Source: Chloroflexota bacterium (GTDB lineage Bacteria; Chloroflexota; Dormibacteria; CF-121). Taken from it: a stretch of DNA of 41,001 bases. The stretch's first letter is position 1. Each line of letters opens with the position of its first letter. Below are positions 32,415 through 41,001 of the stretch, in pieces. A program made the translations under genes and the position numbers. The DNA lies in the NCBI GenBank assembly GCA_005880395.1, contig VBHQ01000054.1, positions 1 to 41,001 on the forward strand. The letters run 5' to 3'. A model generated the notes under the pieces. That model saw nothing but the letters and a program-made list of their open reading frames with translations. It was not told the DNA's origin and did no database searches.

Positions 32415-33855
32415 CCGCGATCCAGCGTTCTTCGTCGGCGATCCGAATCAGCGCCGCGCGGCGCGACTTCTCGAGCTCTTCCAGCCATTCCAATCTGATG
32501 CCGCGGGCCTCCGCCTCTGCGGTCGTCACGTCGCCCAGCCGCCGGAGCATGTCGGTTGCTTCGTCGACGTCTCGCGGCCAGCGCTCCTTCAGCAGGCCCT
32601 GCAGTTCCAGCTCGAGCGCCTCGATCGCGCGCGGGTCGAGCAGCTCGCGCAATTCCTCGGTCCCCAGCAGCTCGGCGAGCAACTCGCGATCCAGCGTCAG
32701 CGCCTGTGCCCGCCGCTCGGCCAGCGGCGCGTCACCCTCGTACATGTATTGCGCGATGTAGTCGAAGACCAGGGTTGATGCGAAGGGCGAGGCCTTCTCA
32801 GTGTCGACGACCACGGTTCGAATCTCCCGAGCGCGAACTGCCCGCATCAGCTCTCGCAGTCCATCCATCTCGAAGACGTCGCTGAGGCACTCGCGGTAGG
32901 TCTCGATCAGGATCGGGAATTCTGCATGCTTGCTGGCCACCTGCAAGAGATCGTGGCTGCGCTGGCGCTGCTGCCATAGCGGCGTGCGTTCTCCGGGCCG
33001 CCGGCGCGGCAGCAACAATGCTCTCGCCGCGTTTTCTCGAAAGCGCGAGGCGAACAACGCCGATCCCTGAAGTTGGGAGGTCACCAGCTCGGTGACCTCG
33101 TCCGGGTCGAGCAGGATGTCATCGACGTTCGGCGCGCGATCGGCCTCGGGAAGGCGCAGCGCGAAGCCGTCGTCGGTGTAGATCATCTGCACTTCGAGAT
33201 CCAGCCGTTCCTGCAGTCGCGCGCGTGCTGCCAGCGCCCATGGGGCATGCACCCGCGCACCGAAGGGGGTCAACACGGCGAGGCGCCAATCGCCCAGCTG
33301 ATCGCGAAATCGCTCGATGACGACCGTGCGGTCGTCGGGCACGGCACTGGTCGCTTGTTGTTGGTCCGAGAGGTAGTTCATCAGGTTGTCGGCCGCCAGC
33401 TGGTCGAATCGCGACCGCTCATGCAGCCGCGCGGTGGCCTTTTCGGCCTCCATCGTGGTCAGCTCGCGCATCGCCTCGCCCATCGCCCGTCCGACTTCGA
33501 TCGGCCGGCCCAGTGCATCGCCGTGCCAGAACGCGATTCGTCCGGGCTCACCCGGTGCTGGCGTGACCATGACCTGGGAAGGCGTGATGTCGGCGACCCT
33601 CCAGGTGCTCGCCCCGAGCACGAACGTCTCGCCGGGCCGCATCTCGTAGACCATCTCCTCATCCAGCTCGCCGACCCGCTTGCCGTTGTCGAGCAAATTC
33701 ACCGAGAAGAGGCCCCGATCGGGGATGGTCCCGCCACTGATGACCGCCAGGTGCTGCGCGCCACCCCGTCCACGGATCTTGCCCTCGAGCCGGTCCCAGA
33801 CGATGCGCGGGCGCAGCTCGGCGAACTCATCCGAGGGATAGCGGCCGCTCAACAT
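32413..33855 (-). pseudogene. lhr: Lhr helicase, middle part
   Basis: Starts at an ATG in D-M-L-S-G-R-Y-P-S-D-E-F-A-E-L-R-P, an internal Lhr motif, 9 nt after an in-frame TAA that ends the upstream piece. It then follows the Lhr middle region (I-S-G-G-T-I-P-D-R-G-L-F-S-V and Q-A-L-T-L-D-R-E-L-L-A) to E-E-R-W-I-A-V at about 32413, where the frame is lost. The frame stays open further to 31792, but that part is not Lhr-like. A restart at this ATG could give a separate polypeptide, and otherwise this is a broken gene. Confidence 0.8.
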
Positions 33856-34472
33856 ATCGAGCGTTTACTCCAGCGCCCGCGGCCCGAGATCGCTGAAGGG
33901 GTAGGCCCGGTGCACGAGCTCCGAGAGCCCTGTTACGGACCATTCGTCCATCGCGGCCATCGCCACAATCTGCTGGGCAAGGACATCGAGCGGATTGCGC
34001 GGTACCCGGGTCGTCTCGATCTCGCCGCGCAGCATCCGGTCGACCACGACCGCGGTTTGCAGCAGGTCGCCGCGGTACTTGGGGAAGATCGTGCCCTTCG
34101 ACGGTTCGCCGACGGAATGGCCGGCGCGCCCGATCCGCTGAATTCCGCTCGCCACACTGGTCGGTGACTCGACCTGAATGACGAGGTCAACCGCGCCCAT
34201 GTCGATGCCCAGCTCGAGGCTGGAGGTCGCGACCAGGGCCGGAAGCCGCCCGGCTTTCAATGCATCCTCTATTAAGAGGCGCTGCTCCTTGGCGATGGAT
34301 CCATGGTGGGCGCGGACCAGCTCTTCGCCCGCAAGCTCGTTGATGTGCGCGGCCAGCCGCTCGGCCAGCCGCCGGGAATTGACAAAGATGATGGTGGACC
34401 GGTGCTGCTTGATCAGCTCGAGAATCCGCGGGTGAATCGCGGGCCAGATGCTCCGACGCGGCCCCTCCTCGA

Positions 34473-34508
34473 TTTCCCGGCCGCTTTGGGGGAGGGTCAG
34501 GGTGGGGC
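34473..34508 (+). repeat. Dispersed G-rich repeat, lhr copy 1
   Basis: cgctttgggggagggtcagg core with an intact tail. Antisense to lhr. Fits the quadruplex pattern. Confidence 0.85.
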
Positions 34509-34549
34509 CCATAGCCGCGGCCGGTCCACTCTGCCAGCCGCTGCTCGGC

Positions 34550-34583
34550 TCGCTGACTCGGTGGGGGAAGGTCAGGCTTGGAG
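34550..34583 (+). repeat. Dispersed G-rich repeat, lhr copy 2 (diverged)
   Basis: ggtgggggaaggtcaggctt with a reduced stem. Antisense to lhr, 41 nt from copy 1. Confidence 0.65.
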
Positions 34584-35379
34584 TTTCCCGCTCGAGAGCG
34601 CTCATGTCTTCGACGGGGACTTCGACGGTGATCTCCATGGCCTTGACCCGCCCGGCGTCGATGATGGCGACGTCCCGATACGTTCCACCCAGGAAGCTGG
34701 CAGTCTCGCTCAACGGCCGCTGGGTTGCAGAGAGACCGATCCGTTGTGGCTCAGCCTTTGTGAGCGCCACCAACCGCTCGAGGCTCAGTGCCAGGTGCGC
34801 GCCTCGCTTTGTGTCGGCCATCGAGTGAATCTCGTCGACGATCACCCAGCGAACGGTGGGCAGGATCTGGCGCGCCGCACTCGTGAGGAGCAGGAAGAGC
34901 GACTCCGGCGTGGTGATCAGGATGTCCGGGGGATGCCGTTCGATCTGCCTCCGGTCTCGCGGCGGCGTGTCGCCGGTCCGGATCGCGACCGAGATCGGCG
35001 TGAGCTTCAGGTCCATCCGCTCCGCATGCATCGCGATGCCCCGCAACGGTGCCTGCAGGTTGCGCTCGATATCCACCGTGAGCGCCTTGAGCGGCGAGAC
35101 GTACAGCACGCGGCAGCGTTCTCGGTCCGCCGGCACGGGCTCGCTGGCCAACCGGTCGATGCACCAGAGGAATGCCGCCAGGGTCTTGCCACTGCCGGTC
35201 GGCGCCGACATCAGCGTGTGGCGGCCGGCCGCAACCGATTCCCAACCGCGCTCCTGGACCTCAGTTGGCGCCTTGAACGCGCTCGTAAACCAGGCGCGGG
35301 CGGCAGGCGAAAACAAATCGATCGCGGTGGGCATGGACCCCAGTTTATTGCCCGAAGCCGATCGTCCGAAATCCTCTGT

Positions 35380-35406
35380 TTGTGATGGCAGAAAACGTGC
35401 TAATAT
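35380..35406 (+). promoter_or_regulatory. Possible promoter of the YggT gene
   Basis: TTGTGA (35380-35385) and TAATAT (35401-35406) with a 15-nt spacer, shorter than ideal. The GTG start lies 57 nt further on, with gaggagg before it. The region also serves the divergent lhr gene. Confidence 0.4.
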
Positions 35407-35462
35407 GACTGTAGCGTTTGAGCCGCGCTTCGGTCTCAGCTAGGGCTCAGAGGAGGTGTTAC

Positions 35463-35891
35463 GTGGCAGATAGCTACGATCAGGAAGTCGTTCGTGAAGA
35501 GCGTGCTGCGGGCGAGCCGGTAAGGCCGGTCGCTCCCGTCAGTCGGGCCTATAGCTCGCGGACGTCCGTCTATCGCGAGGGTGGTTACAACTACCGGGCC
35601 GTGCAGGCCGTTTGGTGGATCGTCGGCTTCATCGATGTGCTGATTGCCATTCGCTTCATCCTGAAGTTGTTTGGCGCCAACCCCGCACCGTTTGTCCGCT
35701 TCATCTACGACGTCACCTGGCCGCTGGTTGCGCCGTTCCACGGCATTTTCAACACCAGCCAGGTCGGAGTGTCCGTCTTCGAGACGGAGTCACTGGTGGC
35801 GATCGCGATCTACACGCTGATCGGCTGGGGCATCGTGTCCCTCGTCCGGATCATGACCCGGCCGCGCTCGACAACGACCGTCGTCGACTGA
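35463..35891 (+). CDS. YggT-family membrane protein
   Basis: A 142-residue protein. The first ~45 residues are polar and disordered-looking. A YggT domain with two helices follows (V-W-W-I-V-G-F-I-D-V-L-I-A-I-R-F and A-I-A-I-Y-T-L-I-G-W), joined by the family's N-P-A-P-F-V-R-F-I-Y-D-V-T-W-P segment. YggT proteins are linked to division and osmotic stress. GTG 35463 follows the gaggagg site. A dispersed repeat copy lies 11 nt after the stop. Confidence 0.85.
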   Translation: MADSYDQEVVREERAAGEPVRPVAPVSRAYSSRTSVYREGGYNYRAVQAVWWIVGFIDVLIAIRFILKLFGANPAPFVRFIYDVTWPLVAPFHGIFNTSQVGVSVFETESLVAIAIYTLIGWGIVSLVRIMTRPRSTTTVVD

Positions 35892-35902
35892 CGATGTCGC
35901 CC

Positions 35903-35936
35903 TCCCTCCCCCGCTGGGGGAGGGCAGGGTGGGGGG
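35903..35936 (+). repeat. Dispersed G-rich repeat, intergenic copy
   Basis: Perfect stem tccctcccccgctggggga and full tail, between the YggT gene and the gene at 35979. The only copy outside a gene. Fits the quadruplex pattern. Confidence 0.9.
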
Positions 35937-35978
35937 CCTGTGCGGGAGTTTTCGCCCATTTCCGACTTGTAACCTGCG

Positions 35979-37010
35979 ATGGCTCTTGAGCAGAATTGGG
36001 CTGGCGCCAATCTGCCAACAGCGTTTCCGGGTCTCAGCGAGGCGCAGTTCGGCACGGTTGCCGAAGATCGGCTCGCGACCGCCATTGTCGTCAAGGGGTC
36101 GGGCACGGCAACCGTTGCCTTCCCGCTGCTCGACCTGGGCTTCGATCTCTACTTGCGAAGAGTCCGAACCCTGCGCGTACACCCGCTGCAGGTCAAGGCC
36201 CGCAGTTTCCTGGAACCGGACGAGCAGTTCCAGGTTGGGGTCGTCTCGCTTCATCCCGATCCCCGAGGCTACGTCGTCTTTCCCTATGTCCCGCCTCCGG
36301 ACTGGCAGCTGGCGCCGGCGCTATGGGCGATGCCGATCCCGGCATTCATCAAGCTGGCGAGGCCGCACGACGACGGCTACGTTTTCAGCGGCTGGTTGGA
36401 TCGACGGCTGCCCGGTCCTGCCGACGACTATTTGGTTGAGTTAGCGCATCTTGACCGGCAGTGGCTTCACCGGATACCGGGTTGGGCGGCGCCAGTCCAC
36501 GCACGGGACCTTGCGGCAGAATCGACGGTAGACCAGGTTGGCATGCCGGCGACGCGCGCCTTCGGCAAATTTGGCGAGCTCTGGCTGGCCAGTCAGCTTA
36601 CACGCGCTGGATTACAAGACGTCGTGATCGCCCAGGATCGCCTGAGCGTCGATTGCGTCGATTTTGTGCTTCATGACCTGCGGTCCTTCGCCATGCTTGG
36701 TCTCGTCGTACACACCGGAACGGTAAACTCGCGCGGCGTTGTCCAGTTTCGGATCCGGGCCGACACCTTTTTTACCGATGCACGGCTTGACGTCGTCTTC
36801 ATCGTTTGCGAGTCCGCGGGCGACATCGCTGCGCAGTCGTTCGTGATCCCATCGAGTGACGTTTCTCGGATTACGACGAGCGCGAGCGACCGCGGCGTGG
36901 GCGGCTATCAGGCGAGTTTCAGGCTCGATCCGCTGGCTGAAAAGATGCGTCCTTACGCTGTTCCGACCGAGGACCTGGCCGCGACGATCCTTCGGCGGCT
37001 CCGCCGCTAG
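35979..37010 (+). CDS. Unnamed protein with two tandem PD-(D/E)XK-like halves
   Basis: A 343-residue protein I cannot name. Residues about 24-130 have E29, D56 (L-G-F-D-L-Y-L) and Q71-V72-K73 (L-Q-V-K-A-R), the spacing of a PD-(D/E)XK nuclease core as in DUF4365. This is followed by Y-V-V-F-P-Y and a helix. Residues about 194-300 repeat the plan: E200 (G-K-F-G-E-L-W-L-A), D228 (C-V-D-F-V) and L-V-V-H-T-G where Q-V-K would be, so the second copy lacks the Lys. This suggests a duplicated nuclease fold with one catalytically doubtful half. The nuclease reading is an inference from motif spacing. ATG lies 42 nt after the repeat at 35903-35936. No partner gene is adjacent. Confidence 0.65.
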   Translation: MALEQNWAGANLPTAFPGLSEAQFGTVAEDRLATAIVVKGSGTATVAFPLLDLGFDLYLRRVRTLRVHPLQVKARSFLEPDEQFQVGVVSLHPDPRGYVVFPYVPPPDWQLAPALWAMPIPAFIKLARPHDDGYVFSGWLDRRLPGPADDYLVELAHLDRQWLHRIPGWAAPVHARDLAAESTVDQVGMPATRAFGKFGELWLASQLTRAGLQDVVIAQDRLSVDCVDFVLHDLRSFAMLGLVVHTGTVNSRGVVQFRIRADTFFTDARLDVVFIVCESAGDIAAQSFVIPSSDVSRITTSASDRGVGGYQASFRLDPLAEKMRPYAVPTEDLAATILRRLRR

Positions 37011-37041
37011 CGCGCCACCGCTTCAGCGGTACGCATCGCCC

Positions 37042-37819
37042 TTACCAGAAGGTGATTCCGAAGACTGTCCCCGTGGTATGCCAGAGGACGCCGGGCCAGA
37101 TCGAACGGGTCCTGTAACACAGATAGCCCCAGATCAGGCCGCTCGCCGTGATGTTCGGGTTCAGCATGGCTGCAACCACCACCTGCCACCACGGCACAGA
37201 GGCGGCCTGGGCGAGGTCGGACGGGATGTGGAAGGCGTTGAAGAGCACCGAGGAGAGCACCAGAGCGACCGCTGGGCCGCGCAGCAGTACCAGCAGCCGA
37301 TCGAAGACCACACCGCGGAAGATGAATTCCTCGGGGATTCCGTTCACCCCCGCCTGCAAGCCGACAATGGCAAGGGCCGGGATCACTCCGCGCGCCCAGC
37401 CGAGTGGTGGCTCGCCCGAAGCCACGCCGACCAGCCCGAATGCGGCCGAGACGATCGAGAGCAATCCCGAGATGGACCAGCCGATCTCGGATCCCGAAGA
37501 GGAGGCCTCTGGGACCGGTTCCGAACCAGAACCAGATCACGCCGGCAATCGCCACCGCCACGACCACCACGATGACCGCAACGTCCCGCCTGGGCCTGGT
37601 CGGGAGCTCATGTGTCTCGAGCGGTTTATCCTCCCGCACCCACCACCTGATCACCGCCGCATAGCCGGCCAACAGCAGGTAGTTGACGATCGGGCGAAAT
37701 AGTGGTCCGCTGACGATTGCTCCGGCAAGGCCGACGACGGCCAGATAGACGAGGAGGAGACGGCTGCCGCGCAACTCCGGCGGCATGAGCGACGAAATGC
37801 CCTTGATCGCCGCTGTCAC
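37042..37819 (-). pseudogene. CPBP-family intramembrane metalloprotease, frameshifted
   Basis: Two frames together give a CPBP (CAAX-type) protease. The first (37819 to about 37520) holds the start and three helices, ending V-I-W-F-W-F-G. The second (about 37520 to 37042) holds the catalytic motifs E-E-F-I-F-R-G and F-H-I-P, and the last helices with Y-R-T-R-S-I-W-P-G. They join near the repetitive tggttctggttc at about 37515-37530, where a single-base slip is enough. So this is either a recent frameshift or a sequence error. A serine-rich linker S-E-P-V-P-E-A-S-S-S follows the join. Apart from the one-base slip, no other lesion is seen. Confidence 0.75.
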
Positions 37820-37827
37820 GATCTGGC

Positions 37828-39009
37828 TTATCGAGCCACGTGGATCGCGTCGACCAGTGCCTCGAGGCCCTGATCGACTTCATCGCTCTCGATCAGGATC
37901 GAAGGCAAGAAGCGGATCACGGTGCTCCCGCCCGGCAGAACGAGAACGCCGCGTTCTTGCATGGCCTTGATGACGGGCGTCGCTGGTTTCTTGAGCTCGA
38001 CCGCCAGCATCAAGCCGCGCCCGCGGACCTCCCGGACCTGCGGGAGGTTGAGGGCGCGCACCCGTTGCTGGAACCGCTCCCCCAACCGGCGGGCCTCGTC
38101 ATGGAGCGCCTCGTCGGCCAGGACGCGCAGGGTTGCGGCCCCGGCGGCGCAGACCAGCGGATTGCCCGCGAAGGTGCTGCCATGACTGCCTTTAGGGACT
38201 CGTTCGCTGACCGCCTCCGTCGTCACCGTGACGCCGAGGGGAAGCCCGTTGGCGATCGATTTCGAGAGGCAAAGGATGTCGGGCACGACGCCCTCACGGG
38301 TGCATGCCAGCGGAGCGCCGGTGCGGAATCCGGTCTGGATCTCGTCGCCGATGAGGAGCGCGCCGTGCGCGTCACAGCGTTCACGGATGCCCTGCAAATA
38401 GCCGTCGTTTGGAACGCGAACGCCGCCTTCGCCCTGGATCGGTTCGATGATCACCGCGGCGATCGAATCGTCCAGGGCCTGCTCCAGCGCATCGAGGTTG
38501 TCGAAGGGAACGTGGCGGACGCCTTCCAGCATCGGCGCAAATGGCTCCCGGTATTTCGCATCGGCGGTGGCAGCGAGCGCCCCGAAAGTCCGGCCGTGGT
38601 AGGCGCGATGGGTGGCAACGATGCCGGTCCGCCCTGTCGCGACCCGGGCGTATTTCAGGGCCGCCTCGACCGCTTCGGCGCCAGAGTTTCCGAATGAAAT
38701 TCTGGTCAATGCTGGTGGCAGGATCGCGGCCAGCGCCTCGATGAAGTCATCACGGGCGGGCGACCCAAAGCTCTGATGGGCATTGGTGAGGATCGCCGCC
38801 TGCTTCTGGATGGCGTCAGTGATCGCTGGGTGGGCGTGGCCCAGCAGATTGACGCCGTAGTTCGTCATCAGGTCGAGATATCGGCGACCCTCGCTGTCCC
38901 ATAGATAGCAGCCCTCGCCACGGACCAGGCTGATGCCCCGGTCGGCATGCAACGGGATCGGGGACAATTTCCCTCCCCCTCTGGACGACGGCAGGGTGGG
39001 GGCCTTCAA
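37828..39009 (-). CDS. lysJ: Class III aminotransferase of the LysJ/ArgD type
   Basis: A 393-residue PLP enzyme. In the LysW pathway it transaminates [LysW]-aminoadipate or -glutamate semialdehyde to the lysine or ornithine step. PLP Lys is K250 (C-L-S-K-S-I-A-N-G), with D222-E223 (I-G-D-E-I-Q-T-G-F-R-T-G) and G-N-S-G-A-E-A. The start is TTG at 39009, overlapping the lysZ stop (TTGA). The first ~14 residues (A-P-T-L-P-S-S-R-G-G-G) derive from a repeat copy (38968-39004) and do not belong to the family. It ends the minus-strand cluster. Confidence 0.92.
   Translation of the reverse strand: MKAPTLPSSRGGGKLSPIPLHADRGISLVRGEGCYLWDSEGRRYLDLMTNYGVNLLGHAHPAITDAIQKQAAILTNAHQSFGSPARDDFIEALAAILPPALTRISFGNSGAEAVEAALKYARVATGRTGIVATHRAYHGRTFGALAATADAKYREPFAPMLEGVRHVPFDNLDALEQALDDSIAAVIIEPIQGEGGVRVPNDGYLQGIRERCDAHGALLIGDEIQTGFRTGAPLACTREGVVPDILCLSKSIANGLPLGVTVTTEAVSERVPKGSHGSTFAGNPLVCAAGAATLRVLADEALHDEARRLGERFQQRVRALNLPQVREVRGRGLMLAVELKKPATPVIKAMQERGVLVLPGGSTVIRFLPSILIESDEVDQGLEALVDAIHVAR
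38968..39004 (+). repeat. Dispersed G-rich repeat, lysJ copy
   Basis: ctccccctctggacgacg stem with changes and intact tail. Covers the first codons of lysJ, antisense. Confidence 0.85.
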
Positions 39010-39800
39010 CCGGTTACCCAGGTTCCCGCGCCTTCGAAGGCGCGCGTGAGCGGATGCTCGCCACGTCCGTCCAGCAGTCCGACTGCCTTGATCCCGCGTC
39101 GGATGGCCTCCGCTGCCGCCAGCAGCTTGACGCGCGCGCGGCCTTTCCCGTATTCGGCGATCTGAGCGACCTCATCCAGGTGGATCACCGGAATCACGCT
39201 CCGCTCGTCATCGACGTCGCGCATGAATCCCGGTGTGTCGGCGAAGATCAGCAACCGCTCAGCCTTGAGTGCGGAGGCAAGCTCCATCGCCAGGCGGTCG
39301 CCGTCGATGTTGATCGCGACACCCTCATGGCTGATCGCCGGCGGCGTGACAACAGGCAGGTAGCCGGCTTCCAACAGCAGGCGCAGCAATTGCGGATCGA
39401 TCCGCTCGATGGTTCCACTGTGATCGTCATGAAGGATCTTCGTTTTCTCGCCTTCTTTGATCCGGATGTCCGGCTTGCGCCGCCCCGTTACGAGGCCGCC
39501 GTCCATCGCCGTCAGCCCAACGGCATTGGCCCCCAGCGATCGCAACCGTTCAACGATGCGCTTGTTTTGCTTGCCGGCGTAGGCCATCAGAAAATGGTCC
39601 ATCGTCGTCGCGTCGGTAAAGCGCGAGACCTCGCCACGCTCCGACGTAACCATCCGCGGAGGATGCCCGAGACGGCTGCTCAGCTCGTTCAACTCTTTGT
39701 TGGCGCCGTGGACAAGGATCAGCGGTTCCTTGCAGGCGGCGATGTCGTCGAGCAATGGGTTGAGATCCGTCAGGCTGCCGCCGATCTTGATGACGAGCAC
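39006..39800 (-). CDS. lysZ: [LysW]-aminoadipate/glutamate kinase
   Basis: A 264-residue amino-acid kinase that phosphorylates the side-chain carboxylate of the LysW-linked substrate. V-I-K-I-G-G-S and H-G-A-N-K-E match the P-loop region and glycine motifs. N-I-D-G-D-R-L-A and K-L-L-A-A-A-E-A-I are the C-terminal landmarks. A GTG start at 39800 was chosen because it follows the lysY stop by 2 nt and gives the usual length. Strict ArgB can look similar, and the neighbours (lysY, lysK) favour LysZ. Confidence 0.9.
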   Translation of the reverse strand: MLVIKIGGSLTDLNPLLDDIAACKEPLILVHGANKELNELSSRLGHPPRMVTSERGEVSRFTDATTMDHFLMAYAGKQNKRIVERLRSLGANAVGLTAMDGGLVTGRRKPDIRIKEGEKTKILHDDHSGTIERIDPQLLRLLLEAGYLPVVTPPAISHEGVAINIDGDRLAMELASALKAERLLIFADTPGFMRDVDDERSVIPVIHLDEVAQIAEYGKGRARVKLLAAAEAIRRGIKAVGLLDGRGEHPLTRAFEGAGTWVTG

Positions 39801-39802
39801 GC

Positions 39803-41001
<1,199 letters not shown>

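Larger units (their letters stand above)
33865..35334 (-). pseudogene. lhr: Lhr helicase, N-terminal part (helicase core)
   Basis: The ATP-dependent helicase core: Walker A S-A-P-T-G-S-G-K-T, motif II V-D-E-I-H-S-M (D-E-I-H box), S-A-T-Q-R, H-R-S-T-I-I-F-V-N-S-R-R, H-H-G-S-I, and Q-R-I-G-R-A-G-H-S. Lhr is a superfamily 2 repair helicase of about 1500 residues. This piece ends at TAA 33865-33867, which falls in the same frame as the next piece, so a full-length protein is not made without readthrough. Two repeat copies (34473-34508 and 34550-34583) are translated in the linker between the RecA-like domains (M-G-P-T-L-T-L-P-Q-S-G-R). Confidence 0.85.

Noticed and set aside
37007-37500. First CPBP frame running on to 37007
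   Set aside because: After about 37520 it loses the CPBP motifs, which lie in the neighbouring frame.

Overview
The window is GC-rich bacterial chromosomal DNA with short intergenic gaps and many 4-nt start/stop overlaps. F420-type luciferase-like oxidoreductases, a subunit I/III-fused A-type cytochrome oxidase, an Lhr helicase next to a Nei-type glycosylase, and a LysW-type lysine/arginine cluster (lysK-lysY-lysZ-lysJ) together suggest a deep Terrabacteria lineage such as Chloroflexota or Candidatus Dormibacterota. That placement is inferred from gene content only. I saw no rRNA, tRNA, CRISPR array, prophage or insertion sequence.

Layout. 1-6650: aerobic respiration block (cupredoxin end, coxB, ctaD, ctaG, ctaB, a TlpA-like thioredoxin, and a second CtaG-like protein that has lost its histidines). 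6706-10421: a methyltransferase, a secreted phosphoesterase with a strong terminator, then OsmC, cupin and DUF1801 proteins. 10418-14141 (minus): a sulfonate/nitrate/taurine-type ABC importer plus a PRC/BON protein. 14189-18128: an LLM oxidoreductase, then a complete S-T-A-A' ECF vitamin/metal-type importer. 18132-19998 (minus): DUF427, a second LLM oxidoreductase and a small membrane protein. 20067-21621: pxpB-pxpC (5-oxoproline use). 21673-25506: a Rieske/DUF2231 membrane protein, folE, a RibD-C reductase, an SDR and a membrane protein. 25529-28311: a large membrane protein, divergent from a quinone-reductase-type dehydrogenase. 28312-30211: mostly decayed or non-coding DNA around a DinB-like protein. 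30212-35334 (minus): lhr, broken in at least two places, with nei. 35463-37010: a YggT protein and an unnamed protein with two nuclease-like halves. 37042-37819: a frameshifted CPBP protease gene. 37828-41001 (minus): the Lys/Arg cluster, cut by the window edge.

The most unusual feature is a dispersed 33-37 bp repeat, consensus tCCCTCCCCC-gct-GGGGGAGGG followed by tcAGGGTGGGGGC. I found twelve copies. All twelve read in the same direction on the plus strand, whatever the direction of the host gene. Eleven lie within or against reading frames (ctaG, ctaB twice, the methyltransferase start, an SDR three times, a DinB C-terminus, lhr twice, the lysJ start) and one is intergenic. Each copy combines a hairpin with a G-rich tail, and five copies fit the canonical G-quadruplex pattern exactly. 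Five of the six consensus frames lack stops, so the element can be translated into short Pro/Gly-rich inserts. The behaviour resembles the Rickettsia palindromic elements that insert inside proteins, but the sequence is different and the uniform orientation is an added property.

Other points of interest: two genes that appear to start at CTG inside CTGA overlaps, lhr split by an in-frame TAA and a deletion, a tandem PD-(D/E)XK-like protein, and several TAnnnT boxes placed for leaderless transcripts.
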